Source: Pigoraptor chileana
Taxonomy: Eukaryota > Opisthokonta > Filasterea
Assembly: GCA_943704495.1 (NCBI GenBank)
Contig: CALSCR010000842.1
Span: 1-31,583 of the forward strand
Direction of reading: 5' to 3'
Length of the DNA stretch: 31,583 nt
Shown: positions 19,901-31,583 of the stretch, in pieces
How positions within the stretch are numbered: the stretch's first letter is position 1
How the letters are laid out: each line of letters starts with the position of its first letter
Program-made: the position numbers and the translations under genes
The notes under the pieces: generated by a model
The model's input: the letters and a program-made list of their open reading frames with translations, nothing else
Told to the model about the DNA's origin: nothing
The model's database searches: none

Positions 19901-22900
19901 ATGCCATGGAGCGGTGGATGACGGTCGTTTTCGACCACTTTCTGCGAGATCTTGATGTTGTAACGCACTCATACGAACGGTACAAGGAGAAACCGCCCAT
20001 TGCCCGAGACATGCCCGTCGTCGCTGGCAGCATCGGTGAGTCGCTTCTCGTGCATGCATTGTTTGGTGTTTGTGGTTCGCGTGTGCCTCACTCGGAAGTC
20101 GCCCTGTCACACGCCTGTGCTCATTTGGAATCTTGCTTTGCTCCTACTCCTGGGGCTCTGGCCCTCGCGCGTCGCAGCCTGGGCTCGGCATCTCATGCGG
20201 AAAATCGAGGATCCGATGCGCATACTGCGGGAGTTTGATGCGGTCCTGCACACGGACGACGGAAGGCGCGCCGTCAAGCGATACAACCGCGTTATGGGCA
20301 TTCTCACCCAATTTGAGCTGCTTTGGATTGATTCGTGGTCGTCGCGAACCCGCGGCGTGCTGGGTGCGCTGAGTGTCACACTGCTTGTGTGCAACCCGGC
20401 GGATGGGGCATTGCTTGTCAATCTGGATCCCGTCCTCTTGGAAGCCTTGCGCGAGGCCTGCGCAATGGAGAAAATGGGTGTGGAGCTGCCGCACCATGCA
20501 CTGTTTCTTTGCGAACAGGGGCGCCGCGTCAAGACACTCGCCGTCCGTCTTGCACAATTGTGCGGCCGACACCAGCGCATCGTCGCTTCAGTGCCCCGCG
20601 AGCTCGCAGGCTTGTTTGCGCCGCATATGCGTCGGTTGGAGCGTGCATTTCAACCGGGAATCACGGTGATCACCTGGATGTCGGCGCGAATAGACGACTT
20701 TTTTGCGAGTGCCGAGGCTCAGGTTGACCTTGTGGAGGAATGCTTGAGACGAACGCTTGACGCGCGAAATTGCCGCATGAAAGCGGTCCTCGCAGAGGTG
20801 GGTGCCATGCGCGTGTGGGAATCGGACGATGCCCTCGCCGCGTGGGCTGTTGCGCGGCTCTACGCACCGAACGAGCTGTCTCTTGCGGAGAGCGATCTGC
20901 CAACGTTTGAAGCGTTTGTGCATGCGGTCGACCGATCTGTGGGATCTGTCGCGGCGGGGATCAACAATCGCATTGCCGCTGCTGAAAACGCGTCCAAGGA
21001 TGTGCTTGAAGTCATTACATCCTCATACGATGTGGACGAAATGGCAAGCGTGGCAGACCACGTGCCCCTGTTTCACCAGCGATGCGGCGCCAAGGCATTG
21101 AAGGCGCTGCTGCGATGCATCAAAGGCAGCGTCGACACACTCAAGCGGCAACTCGACTACCGTGACGCCGGGGCTGCGCGTGCGATGACCCTCGCCATTG
21201 CATCATCGCTGGAGGTGTCGGCTGCCGACCTCACGGCATCTCAGGGCGGAGCGGACCTGACCGGCGGGGGCGCGGGCGGCGTCCAAGACGGACAGTCGGC
21301 GCACGGTGACCGCGACAGTGCATCCTGGCGCGTGCCGTTGTTTCGCGCGGAGGCCGTTCTGTCCACGCCACACATTGCCATGCAACCGCCCCCGGAGGAG
21401 GTGCATGCGTCGCTCATTCGCCTGGCGCAGCTCATACTCTCCCTGCCCCGGCGTGTGCGGCAATGGGGATGCCCGCTGTCTTTCGCTCAGCTGGAGTCAC
21501 AGAGGGCGCGGAGGAATTCGCAGGACGGCTTGGCGCTTCCCTCCGCAGTCGCCGCGCCTGCTGCTGGCCTGAGTTCAGCCCCCGCAGCACTGGATACCGC
21601 ACCATCCAGCGACCAGGCAGGCGCAGCTCCAGTGCAGCAGTCTGCCGTGTCGTCCGCTGCCGAAGCCGACCTTGCTAATTTTGTGCGGCCGTCGCGTGGG
21701 GGCTTCTACGGAGACCTCGTCGGCAAAGAGCACGAAGTGGCGTCGTTCTCCTTGGTGTTGTCGAGTGCGTCTGGACACATGCGCGCAGTTCTTGCCGACA
21801 ATCTGCTCATGTTCCGTCCCTTTGAATTTCTTTGGCGGCGCAACCCATCTGCGGATCTCGACGCATTTGTGGCGGACAATCCCTCCGTGTCGGACTTTGA
21901 GACGGAGATGCGCCGGTATGCCGACATGGAACGCGCCATCCTCACATTCCCGCGCGCTGTCGTCGTCGGTCCGGTGGTGGTGGACATGGACAATGCCGTG
22001 CGGGCCCTTGCCGCGAGCGCCCGCGCGTGGCGGGAAGGGCTGGGGGACAGACTGCGTCGCCGCGCGCATGCCGAACTCGACGACCTCTGTGCGTTCATGG
22101 ATGCAAAACAAAGGGTGATTTCCACTTTGTGCGACGCCAAGTGCCCCGACCTCGCGATCGTCCGCGATGTTATGCGTCATATGTCGGAGCTGCGGTTTGT
22201 GTGGCCGGATGCGGAGGTTCGCATAGCTCCCATTGAAGATGCATATGCGCTGCTCGGCCGCCTTGACGTTGACGTGTCGCAGGAGGAGACGGACCGAGTG
22301 GGTGAGCTACGGTACAGCTGGTCAAAGCTTCATATTGCAGCGGCGGAGACGGCGAATTTTCTGCTGTCGGTACAGCCTGCGCTGGGATCCACGCTGGAGA
22401 CCACCGCGCAGGAACTGGCGGCAGAAGTGGCTGTGTTTGTGGCTGACTACGACGCGCGCGGGCCGCTGTCACGCGGAACTCCACGGCGCATCGCCCTTGA
22501 GCGGACGCGCGGGTTTACGGCACAGCTCGAGAAGATTGACCGGCGTGCGGAGGACCTGTGGGAGGGTCAGCGCATGTTTGGCGCCTCCCTCTCTGAGTTT
22601 GCTGATGTGGCCCGCATTCGCCGGGACCTGCGGCTGTCGGAGCGCCTGTTTTCCCTCTACGACGCAGTGCAGGCGTCGATTGTTCGCCATGCGGAGATGC
22701 CGTGGGCGGCGGTCGACGTGACGCTGCTCACCGACCAGGTCGCGGAGCATCTCGCCAAGTGCCGCTCACTTCCGCGTGCCGTGCGCGAGTGGCGGGCATG
22801 CACGGAGCTGCGATCCACCCTTGAGACGTGGTCGGCGGCGCTGCCCCTCCTCGTCCGACTGCGCAGCCCCGCCGTGCAGCCGCGTCACTGGGAGGCGACT

Positions 22901-25900
22901 TTTGCGCTCGCCCCTCACCCGCCGACAAAGCCGGTGGCAGACCTCCTTGTGCGGGACCTCATTGCGGCGGGCCTGTCGGAGCGCGCAGACGACATTGAGG
23001 AGCTTCTCCATGCGGCACAGCGCGAAATGGAAATAGAGACGCGGCTCCGCACAATTAGTGCGGACTGGACGCTCCGGGAATTTGAGGTGGTGCCATTCAA
23101 GGGTCGGGGCGGAGTGCTTCTCGGGGCCGCGTCCACAAAGGACACAATGCAAGCGCTGGAGGACGCCCTGGTCGTGCTGGCATCGCTCTCGGCAAACCGG
23201 CACAATGCCCATTTTCGCACATCCATTTCTCAGTGGATTTTGAAGTTGAGCACGGCAAACGAGGTAATTGATCGCTGGATGGAGGTGCAGAACATGTGGG
23301 TGTATCTTGAGGCAGTGTTTTGCGGCGGGGACATTGCGCGGCAGCTGCCCGCCGAGGCCCGCCGCTTTATGTCAATCGACCGCGCGTGGACCGCAATGAT
23401 GAAGCGCACCGCAGAAGTTCGCAACGTCGTCGCCCTCACCGCCGCGGGCGAGGACGCGGGTGGTGTGCCCAGGCAGCTTCCTGGCCTGCTGGACCAGCTC
23501 GAGCTCTGCCAAAAGTCGCTTGCCGGGTACCTTGAAAAGAAGCGCACGGTGTTTCCCCGCTTCTACTTTGTGTCAGATCCGCCGCTGCTTGAGATGCTCG
23601 GACAGACGGCAGACCCAAGCGCAATGCAGTCGCACTTTCGCAGCATATTCGACAATGTGCAACTTGTTGAGTTTGACGGAGCACAGCGCGAGTGGATTGT
23701 TGCACTGTTCTCGGCGGAGGGCGAGCGGCTGCCCCTGACAGCCCCCGTCGTCGCCGCGGGCAACGCAGAGCTGTGGCTGGACGTCCTTGTCAAGGGCATG
23801 CAGGGCGCCATGCAGGACGTCATCCGCCGCGTGTGCGTTGACGCTCAGGAGCGGTCGCTGCCTGACATTGTTGCAGACTACCCGGCGCAGGCGGCACTCA
23901 TGGCCGTGCAGGTGCTGTGGACGCGCCTCTGCGAAGATGCCATATCACGTGCCAGAACTGACCGCCAGATCATGAAGCAGACAAATACTCGCATTGCGGA
24001 ATTGCTGTCGTCGCTCGTCGGCCTCGCAATGCGCGATTTGTCGCCGCGGGAACGCACCAAAATCGAGACACTAATCACGATTCAGGTGCACCAGCGGGAT
24101 GTGTTTGACAAGCTCGTTGCCGACGGCGTGCGGAGCATTGTTGACTTTGAGTGGCTGCGGCAGGCGCGCTTCTACTGGGAGAGCGATCGGGACGACTGCT
24201 TTGTGGCGATTGCCGATGCCGAGTTCCGCTACCAGCACGAGTATCTTGGCTGCACGGACCGCCTGGTGATCACGCCGCTGACGGACCGTTGCTATGTGAC
24301 GCTTGCGCAGGCGATCTGCCTGTGTATGGGCGGCATGCCTCTGGGACCCGCGGGCACGGGCAAGACGGAGACGGTGAAGGACATGGGCCGCGCCCTCGGC
24401 AAGTACGTTCTTGTGTTCAATTGCTCTGACCAAATGGACTACCGCGGACTCGGGAGGATATTCAAGGGCCTTGCGCAGTCGGGCTGCTGGGGCTGCTTTG
24501 ACGAGTTCAACCGCATCGAGCTCCCCGTGCTGTCGGCCGCGGCGCAGCAGATTGCGTGTGTGTTCTCCGCCAAGCGCGAACGCGTCAAGTCGTTTGTTTT
24601 CACCGATGGCGACAGCGTCTCGCTAAATCCCGAGCTGGGCGTGTTTGTGACGATGAACCCGGGATACGCCGGTCGTCAAGAGCTGCCGGAGAACATGAAA
24701 ATGCTCATGCGCAGCGTGGCCATGATGGTCCCTGACCGCCAGATCATCATCCGGGTCAAACTCGCCAGCTGCGGCTTCCAGAAGAGCGTTGTGCTTGCCC
24801 GCAAGTTCTATGTGCTGTATGCACTATGCGAGGGCCAGTTGTCCCGTCAGCGCCACTACGACTTTGGGCTGCGTAACATGCTGTCGGTGCTGCGGGCGTG
24901 CGGTGCGGCGCGGCGTGCCAATCCGTCGCTGCCGGAATCTGTCGTGCTCATGCGCGTGCTGCGCGACATGAACCTGTCCAAGCTGGTCGACAGCGATGGG
25001 CCGCTGTTTCTTAGTCTTGTCGCGGATCTGTTCCCGGGCCAGGCGATTGCCTCTGATTCGCACCCGGAGCTTGAGGCTGCGCTCGCATTGCAGGCGGCAG
25101 AGGATGGGCTTGTCGTCGAGGAGGAATGGAAGCGCAAGGCGCTGCAGCTTTACGAATCCTCGCTTGTGCGTCACGGTCTCATGGTGCTTGGTCCGTCGGG
25201 GAGCGGGAAGACGGCATGCATACGCACACTGCTGCGTGCACTAACGCGAATGGGCCGCGCACACAAGGAGATACGCATGAATCCAAAGGCGATCACCGCC
25301 CCCCAAATGTTCGGCGCGCTCGATGTGGCGACGAATGACTGGACAGACGGCGTGTTTTCTGCCCTCTGGCGCAAGGCTGCAAAGGGCGGCCGCCGCGATG
25401 AGATGTGGATCACCCTCGACGGCCCCGTGGACACACTGTGGATCGAGTCGCTCAACTCGGTCCTCGACGACAACAAAATTCTCACCCTCGCCAACGGAGA
25501 CCGCATTCCGATGCCGGCCAATCTGCGCCTCGTGTTTGAAGTGTCTTCGCTGGAGAACGCATCGCCGGCGACGGTCTCACGTGCGGGAATGGTGTACATG
25601 GGCGAAACGTCGCTTGGCTGGCGGGCTGTCTTCCAAGGGTGGTGTTCTCGCCGCAATCCCGAGGAGAGCAAGGCGCTTGTTGCGTTGTGTGACAGGCACG
25701 TGGAGGCGCTGTGGGCGTTTGTGCAGGGCGAACTCCACCCACGCATGGATCTCCGACTGCCAAATCAGATTGGATGTCTGACAGATCTTCTTGATGCGAT
25801 CCTGCCACCCGCCGGAGATGACGACGGTCTGCTGTCTGCTGCAAACGGAGGATCAGCAGCCCGCCCGCATCATGCATCCACAGCCGCGGCAGAGGCTGAG

Positions 25901-28900
25901 GCTTCTGCGGGTGATCGCCGCCTCGGAAGGCTTTTTTCATTTGCCCTCGCGTGGGCATTTGGCGGTGTGCTTGAGGAGGACGACCGGCGGCGTCTGCACG
26001 TGACCATGCGCGACCGCGGCCTCGATGTCCCTGGATGCGATGCCGACCACCGTCCGAGCGTGTCGTCGTTCCCGCTCGTTCCCGCGTCCCCCACCGTCTC
26101 CGTTTCTGGCGACGTGCGCGTGTCATTTGAGGTCAGTGCGTCTTCATCCAAGTTGCGGCTATCGCAGGCATCTGCGACGTCCCTCGCCTCGGCGTCATCG
26201 TCAGGCATTCCGCCGGTTGACGCTGGGCAAGCAGCGACGCCGACCGTGTTTGACTGCTGCGTGACTGCCGGGGGCGAGTGGCGGCGGTGGATTGATGACA
26301 TTCCGCAGTGGTCCTTCCCCGCGGTGCCCGCAGTCGACTTCTACTCGCTTTACGTCCCGACGGCAGAGAGTGCCCGCACTGAGGCTCTGATTGAATTGCT
26401 CTCCCGTCGCCAGCGAGCGGTACTGCTCATCGGCGAGTCTGGTAGCGCCAAGACATGCATCATTGAGCGCTTCCTTGCACAGCAGGAGAGTGCTGGCAAC
26501 CTCGCGCGGACGATCAGCTTTTCGTCCGCCACAACAACGACGACCTTTCAGCGTGCGATTGAGGCCGGCGTGGACAAGCGGGTGGGCAACACGTACGGTC
26601 CGCGTGGCGGGCGGTCCATGACAATATTCCTGGACAACGTAAACATGCCTGAGATCAACGCCTGGGGCGACCAGCCAACAAATGAGATTGTGCGGCAGCT
26701 GGCCGAGCAGCGCGGATTCTACAGCCTCGAGCGGCCGGGCGAGTGGAAGCACGTAACCGACATTGGGATGCTAGCTGCAATGATGCATCCGGGGGGCGGC
26801 CGCAACGACATCCCGCAGCGGCTCAAGCGGCACTTTTTCCCCATCAATTGCGCGCTGCCCGAAGACGCGTCGATCGACCGCATTTACGGAGCGCTTGTGG
26901 GCGGCTACTTCACGCCGCAGCGGGGATACAGCCGAATTGTGTGCAGCACGGCACCTGCGCTGGTGCCGCTGACACGCAAGTTGTGGCAGGCCGCCAAAGG
27001 AAAGCTGCTCCCGACGCCAAACAAATTCCACTACACGTTCAACCTGCGCGACCTGAGCCGCATTGTGCAGGGAATTCTCCGCAGCCACCCAGCCACAGTG
27101 TCCACCAGCGAGCAGCTCTTTGCGCTGTGGGGCCACGAGTGCGCACGCGTGATTGGAGACCGCCTCGTCTCATCAGATGACTCGACATGGTTCGCGTCGA
27201 CTCTCTCCCGCATTGCTTCGCAGGCGCACGGGGCCGCAAGCGCGTCGATGGCGTGCGACGACAGCGTTTGCTTTGCCAACTTTATGCGCGATCCCCCCGA
27301 TGACGATCAGGACGACGAGACCGTGCATGCTCATCACACGATGCTCACGCCGTCGCCGAACGTGTACACGCCCGCTGGCAATCCACTGCATTCCCCGTCA
27401 AGCTACTTTTCCACGGCTTCAGCTGTGTACTCGAGTACACCGCCGACGCCCATGCCGATTGTTCGCGAACAAGCTGATCTCTGCGCCCCGGTGCCTATTG
27501 CCCCCTACGAACTCGCGCGTCTTGAAGATGTGCGGGAGCGGCTTGGGCTGCTTGCTGCACGGAGGAGCGAAAGTGTGCGCGGACCTCATCCGCAGATTGT
27601 GTTGTTTGACGACGCCGTCCGCCACATTGCACGGATAGCGCGCATATTGTCGTGTGATCGCGGCCACGCCCTTCTCGTGGGCGTGGGCGGGAGCGGCAAG
27701 CGCAGCCTGGCCAAGCTGGCCGCATATGTCGCTGGCCACGAACTGTGCATTCTGTCGTCGGGGGCGCTGTATGGTCCTTCAAACTTTCTTGACGACGTGC
27801 GCCCGGCGATACGAAAGACCGGCGAGAAGGGCGTGCCGACCACGCTGCTCTTTGCGGAGGACAACGCGCGGGACGGCAGCGTGCTCGAGCTCCTGTCGTC
27901 GTTTCTCGCGACTGGTGAAATCCCCGGCCTGTTTGCGCAGGAGGATGCCGACCAAATTGCGTCTGATGTGGGCCAGGTGTTGCGGCGAGAGCGACCGGAC
28001 GCAGCAGACACGCCCCAGGCAGCGCTGCGCTTCTTCCACGAGCGCGTGCGGGCGCACTTCCACGTGGTGCTCTGCTTTTCGCCCGACGGCGCCGGCTTCC
28101 GCTCGCGCGCCCTCAAGTTCCCTTCACTTGTCAGCGCGTGCGTCATGGACTGGTTCAATGCATGGCCCGCTGAGGCGCTAGAGGCGGTCGCTGGTAACTT
28201 CCTGGCCGACTTCAATCCACTCACGGCTGACGCCGGCAAAGTGCGCGCGGGCCTCGTCAACCACCTTGCGAATACGCACGCGACAGCTCTGGAGGCGTCG
28301 CGGGAATTTTACGAGCGCTTCCGCAGGCAGACATTTGCAACCCCGACGTCCTTCCTCTCATTCATATCCGCCTTCAAAACAGTGCACGGTCGCCTTGTTG
28401 CCGGGATATCAGACACGGTTGGGCGGATGCGCACTGGCGTGGAGCGGCTGGAGGAGGCGACCAAGGCCGTCGCCCTCCTGCAGCAGGAGCTTGGCATGAA
28501 AGAAAAGGACCTCGCGCGCGCCCAGGAGGCAGCGAGCGTGACGATGGCGGAAATTCAGGCTGGCGCTGTCGCGGCCGAGCTCAAGCGGAACGAAGTGCTG
28601 AAGGAGAAGGAACGATTAGCCGAGATGGCGGCACGGACGGCCGGGGACAAGCGGATTGCGGAGGCCCGCCTGGAAGCAGCGCGGCCTGCACTGGAGCGGG
28701 CGGAGAAGGCGCTGAACCAGCTGCGCGCGCAGGACATCAACACGGTGCGCAACCTGCGACGCCCCCCCGAGCTCATCCAGCGCATCATGGATGCCGTGCT
28801 GCTCCTGCTGCGGCGCCGCCTGGATTCCGTGCAAGCGCCAACCAAGGACTCGCCCGGCGGGATCATAGCGTCGTGGAAAGAGTCGCTGCTTGTCATGGGC

Positions 28901-31553
28901 CAGTCGACGTTCCTTGCCAGCCTCGTCGCATTCGATAAGGACTCCATCAACGAGGAGATGTGTGAGCTCATGGAGCCGTACCTGTCCGCGGAGGACTTCA
29001 ACTACGAGCGGGCGCGCATGTCCTGTGGTGACGTTGCGGGCCTGTGCGCGTGGGTGCGCGCCATGGTTGAGTTTTATGCGATCAACCGTGACGTCATTCC
29101 GCTGAAGGATGCCGTGCGTGTTGCGGAGGCCCGGCAGCGGGAAGCGCTCGCCTCCCTCGCCGCCGCACAAAAGGAGCTCGACGACCGCCAGGCTGCACTC
29201 GATGTAATGCGTGAGACGCACGCAGAGGCCGTGCGACACACTAGCGCCCTCGCGGCGGAGGCGGAGGGGTGCCGCAAAAAGATATCCGTCGCCGTCGCGC
29301 TCACCGGCGGGCTGGCGGGTGAAAGGGAGCGCTGGCGGGCAACGAGTCGCGCCCTGGAACGGGAGCTTGGCCTCGTTGTGGGCGACGCCGCTCTCTGCGC
29401 CGCGTTTCTGACGTATGCGGGCCCCTTCAGTCAGGAGTTCAGGCAGCGTCTGCTGAATAAGTGGCGCGTGGACTGCGACCGGCAGGCGGTGCCCCGTCGA
29501 CAGGACAAGGACGTCGTGTCGCTGCTGACGGACGCCCACGCCCTGAGCCAGTGGCAGTTGCAGGGTCTCCCGGCGGACGAGCAGTCGTCGCAGAATGGCG
29601 TGATTGCAACGCACTCGCCCCGCAATCCCCTCCTGATCGATCCCCAAGGACAGGGCCGCGCGTGGATCCGCCGCAAGGAGGCAGACAACCTCCTTGGCGT
29701 CACAAAATTCGGCGCAAAGGACTACATGACAAAGCTCGAGGAGTGTCTTCTGCTCGGCCGCCCATTGCTCGTCGAGGATGTTGGCGAGTCCATCGACGCC
29801 AGTCTCGAGAATGTTTTGGCTGGAAACTTCCTGCGGGCCGGGCGTCTCCTGAAGGTCGTTGTCGGGGACCGCGAGCTTGACTACGACCCGGCATTTCGTC
29901 TGTATCTGGCAACCTCGCTGGAGAACCCGCGGTACATGCCCGAGGTGTTTGCGCGGCTCGCCGTCATCAACTTTGCCGTGACGTCGCACGGCCTCGAGGA
30001 GCAGCTGCTTGGGCGGGTCATTCTTGCTGAGCGCGCCGAATTGGAGACAGAGCGACACGCGCTGCTGGCGTCGGTCAGCGCCAACAAAAAGCGGGCGCTG
30101 GACATGGAGGCGGATCTGCTGCAGCGGCTATCGACGGGCGACGGGCGCTCGCTCCTGGAGGACGAATCGATGGTCTTTGCTTTGGAGGAATCGCGAAAAA
30201 CCGCCGTTGACATTCGCGAGAAGCTGCGTGTTGCCGAGGAAACAGAGCGCAAGATAAACTCTGCGCGAGAAGAGTATCGTACCGTTGCCATGCGCGGGAG
30301 CCTGCTGTATTTTGCGGCGACGGAGTTGTCTGCCATCAACCCCATGTACCAGGGATCACTGAGGCAGTTTCTGGATGTGTTTGACCGCGCCATCGCGTCG
30401 CTGCAGGGTGCGGCGGCGGGTCCGGTGGTGGGCGGGCGCACTAAGGCCATGTCCGACCAGGTCACTTGGTTTGTGTACCAACGGATTGCGCGGGGCGTCT
30501 ATGCAATCCACCGCCCGCTCTTCCTAATCAATGTCGCGTTAAAGATTGGCCTCCAGAGCGGCCGCATGGATGTGGACGAGTGCGCCTTCTTCGTCCGCGG
30601 TGGCACGTCCGTGGATCCCGCGGCCCTGCCCAAGCGGCCATACGCGTGGATGCCTGACGCGTCGTGGCAGAATCTCTGCGCCTTGGCGAAGCTTCGGCTG
30701 TTTGGAACGATCATCGAGCGCATTGCGGCAAACGAGAAGGGTTGGCGGCGGTGGTTTGCGCTCGACGCCCCGGAATCACAGGCGTGCCCCGACCCGACAT
30801 ACGCTGCCCATGATCCCCTGCGGAAGCTGCTGCTTGTGCGCGCCATGTGCCCCGACAGGACACTTCCGGCGGCAGAGCACGTGATCGCAGAGACCTTCGG
30901 GCCGCAGTACAACGAATCGCCCGCCGTTGACGTCGACGCACTTGCGGACGAGGCCTCGCCCGCCGTGCCGCTTCTGGGACTGCTGTCGCAGGGTTCGGAT
31001 CCGTCGGCAATGGTGGAAGCGGCGGCCAAGCGGCGGAAGGTCGACTGCCGGACGGTGTCGATGGGACAGGGACAGGAGGCCGTTGCGCGGGAGTTTCTGC
31101 GCACGCTTATCGCAAGTGGCGGATGGCTGCTGCTGCAAAATTGCCACCTGTGCTTGCCGGTGCGTTTATTTGTGTGCGGGTCTGTGTTTGTGTGGCTGTG
31201 TGGTTTTATGTGGTATGTGATGTATGTTGTGTGGTGTGTGGTGTGTGATGTGTGATGTGTGCGTGTATTTGCATGAGCGAATGGTGTTTCATTTGCGTGT
31301 CATATTTTCTTGTCGAAACCGTCTGACCTCTGTCCTGACTTCCCCTGGCCTGTCTGCCCACGTTACTGTCATTCATCTTTGCATTCTCGCCCCATTTTAG
31401 TTCCTGGAGGAAATTGTCGCGTCAGTGGGCACACACAAGGGCGCACACGCTGCCTTTCGTCTCTGGGTCACTGCGGAGCCGCATCCCAGCTTCCCCGTCG
31501 TCTTTCTGCATGCATGCATTCCGTTCACAAACGAGCCCCCGCAGGGCATCAAG
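16934..31553 (+). CDS. DNAH5: Outer-arm axonemal dynein gamma-type heavy chain (DNAH5/DNAH8 family), 11 exons seen, 3' end off the window
   Basis: This motor chain of the ciliary outer dynein arm hydrolyses ATP to slide microtubule doublets. Exons: 16934-17467, 17497-17778, 17941-18163, 18307-18575, 18754-18872, 18970-19171, 19322-19558, 19657-19806, 19900-20035, 20178-31159, 31401-31553; phases join to 4,429 codons. Human DNAH5 has 4,624 aa; about 470 more are expected right of the window. Tail blocks LDHWKGRMLAFN, DNVKYLYTL and YYNTSEQMTALF match DNAH5. Landmarks (approximate residues): linker up to 2080; AAA1 GPAGTGKTET at 2107 with CFDEFNRIELPVLS; AAA2 GPSGSGKT at 2388; AAA3 GESGSAKT at 2802 with FLDNVNMPEINAWGDQ; AAA4 GVGGSGKRS at 3218; stalk coiled coils and microtubule-binding domain about 3460-3785; AAA5 NPLLIDPQGQGRAW at 3865; AAA6 near 4348. 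AAA1 is intact. The symbol marks the DNAH5/8 clade, not a one-to-one orthologue. Serine-, alanine- or proline-rich insertions raise the length. Intron 1 would be only 29 nt. Confidence 0.96.
18191..18202 (+). repeat. Poly-G run (12 G) in dynein intron 3
   Basis: Twelve consecutive G lie about 27 nt after the donor at 18164. Such homopolymers are prone to slippage and sequencing error, so the exact length is uncertain. It does not affect the coding frame. Confidence 0.85.
31160..31400 (+). repeat. TG-rich dynein intron 10
   Basis: The 241-nt intron starts at GTGCGT and is filled from about 31170 to 31275 with TG-rich, irregular GTGTG and ATGTGTG units. It ends with a good pyrimidine tract and CCCATTTTAG. 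Without it the large exon would run on for 32 low-complexity residues and stop, which does not match dynein; the next exon resumes with FLEEIVASVG and FRLWVTAEPH. Confidence 0.9.
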
Positions 31554-31583
31554 GTGAGAGCCCACTGGTGTGGTGGCGGTGGT
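31554..31583 (+). other. Start of dynein intron 11, cut by the window edge
   Basis: The GTGAGA donor follows the codon for the lysine of PPQGIK, where the human protein continues with the AAA6 and C-terminal region. No acceptor lies within the window. Confidence 0.85.

Noticed and set aside
28616-30058. A 480-residue open frame on the minus strand inside the dynein exon
   Set aside because: It is antisense to highly conserved stalk, AAA4 and AAA5 sequence, matches no family I know, and is explained by GC-rich codon bias that leaves few stops on the opposite strand.

Overview
The window is nuclear DNA of an intron-rich, flagellated, sexual eukaryote. Seven protein-coding genes can be reconstructed exon by exon. 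Almost every intron is GT-AG and 70-260 nt long, codon use is standard, and splice phases agree at every junction used here. The gene set points to a unicellular relative of animals (choanoflagellate, other holozoan, flagellated fungus or apusomonad grade): a gamma-type outer-arm dynein heavy chain, meiotic MSH5, METTL9, TOE1, PEDS1, PCYOX1 and ENY2. A possible RFX X-box upstream of the dynein gene leans the same way. The species cannot be named from sequence alone.

Layout: METTL9 (minus, 3' end off the left edge) | divergent intergenic region | TOE1 (plus, 8 exons) then tail-to-tail MSH5 (minus, 22 exons), only 51 nt apart | divergent 430-nt promoter | PCYOX1-type prenylcysteine oxidase (plus, 7 exons) | ENY2 (plus, 5 exons) | convergent 938-nt gap | PEDS1 plasmanylethanolamine desaturase (minus, 5 exons) | divergent 762-nt promoter | DNAH5/DNAH8-type outer-arm dynein heavy chain (plus, 11 exons seen, 3' end off the right edge).

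No mobile element, viral relic, rRNA, tRNA or CRISPR array could be supported. Repeats are limited to microsatellites (TG, TA, GC, CA and a pentamer), short telomere-like tracts and one pair of imperfect direct repeats.

The genes are not one pathway. They are conserved eukaryotic housekeeping genes (protein histidine methylation, snRNA 3'-end trimming, prenylcysteine catabolism, SAGA/TREX-2, plasmalogen synthesis) next to one meiosis gene and one ciliary motor gene. I do not see a new multi-gene system. The most notable points are a nearly 11-kb dynein exon beside otherwise fragmented genes, a candidate 29-nt intron, two GC-AG introns in one gene, patterned divergent promoters, and an Ala-His-Ser-His motif over the TOE1 catalytic histidine next door to the histidine methyltransferase METTL9.
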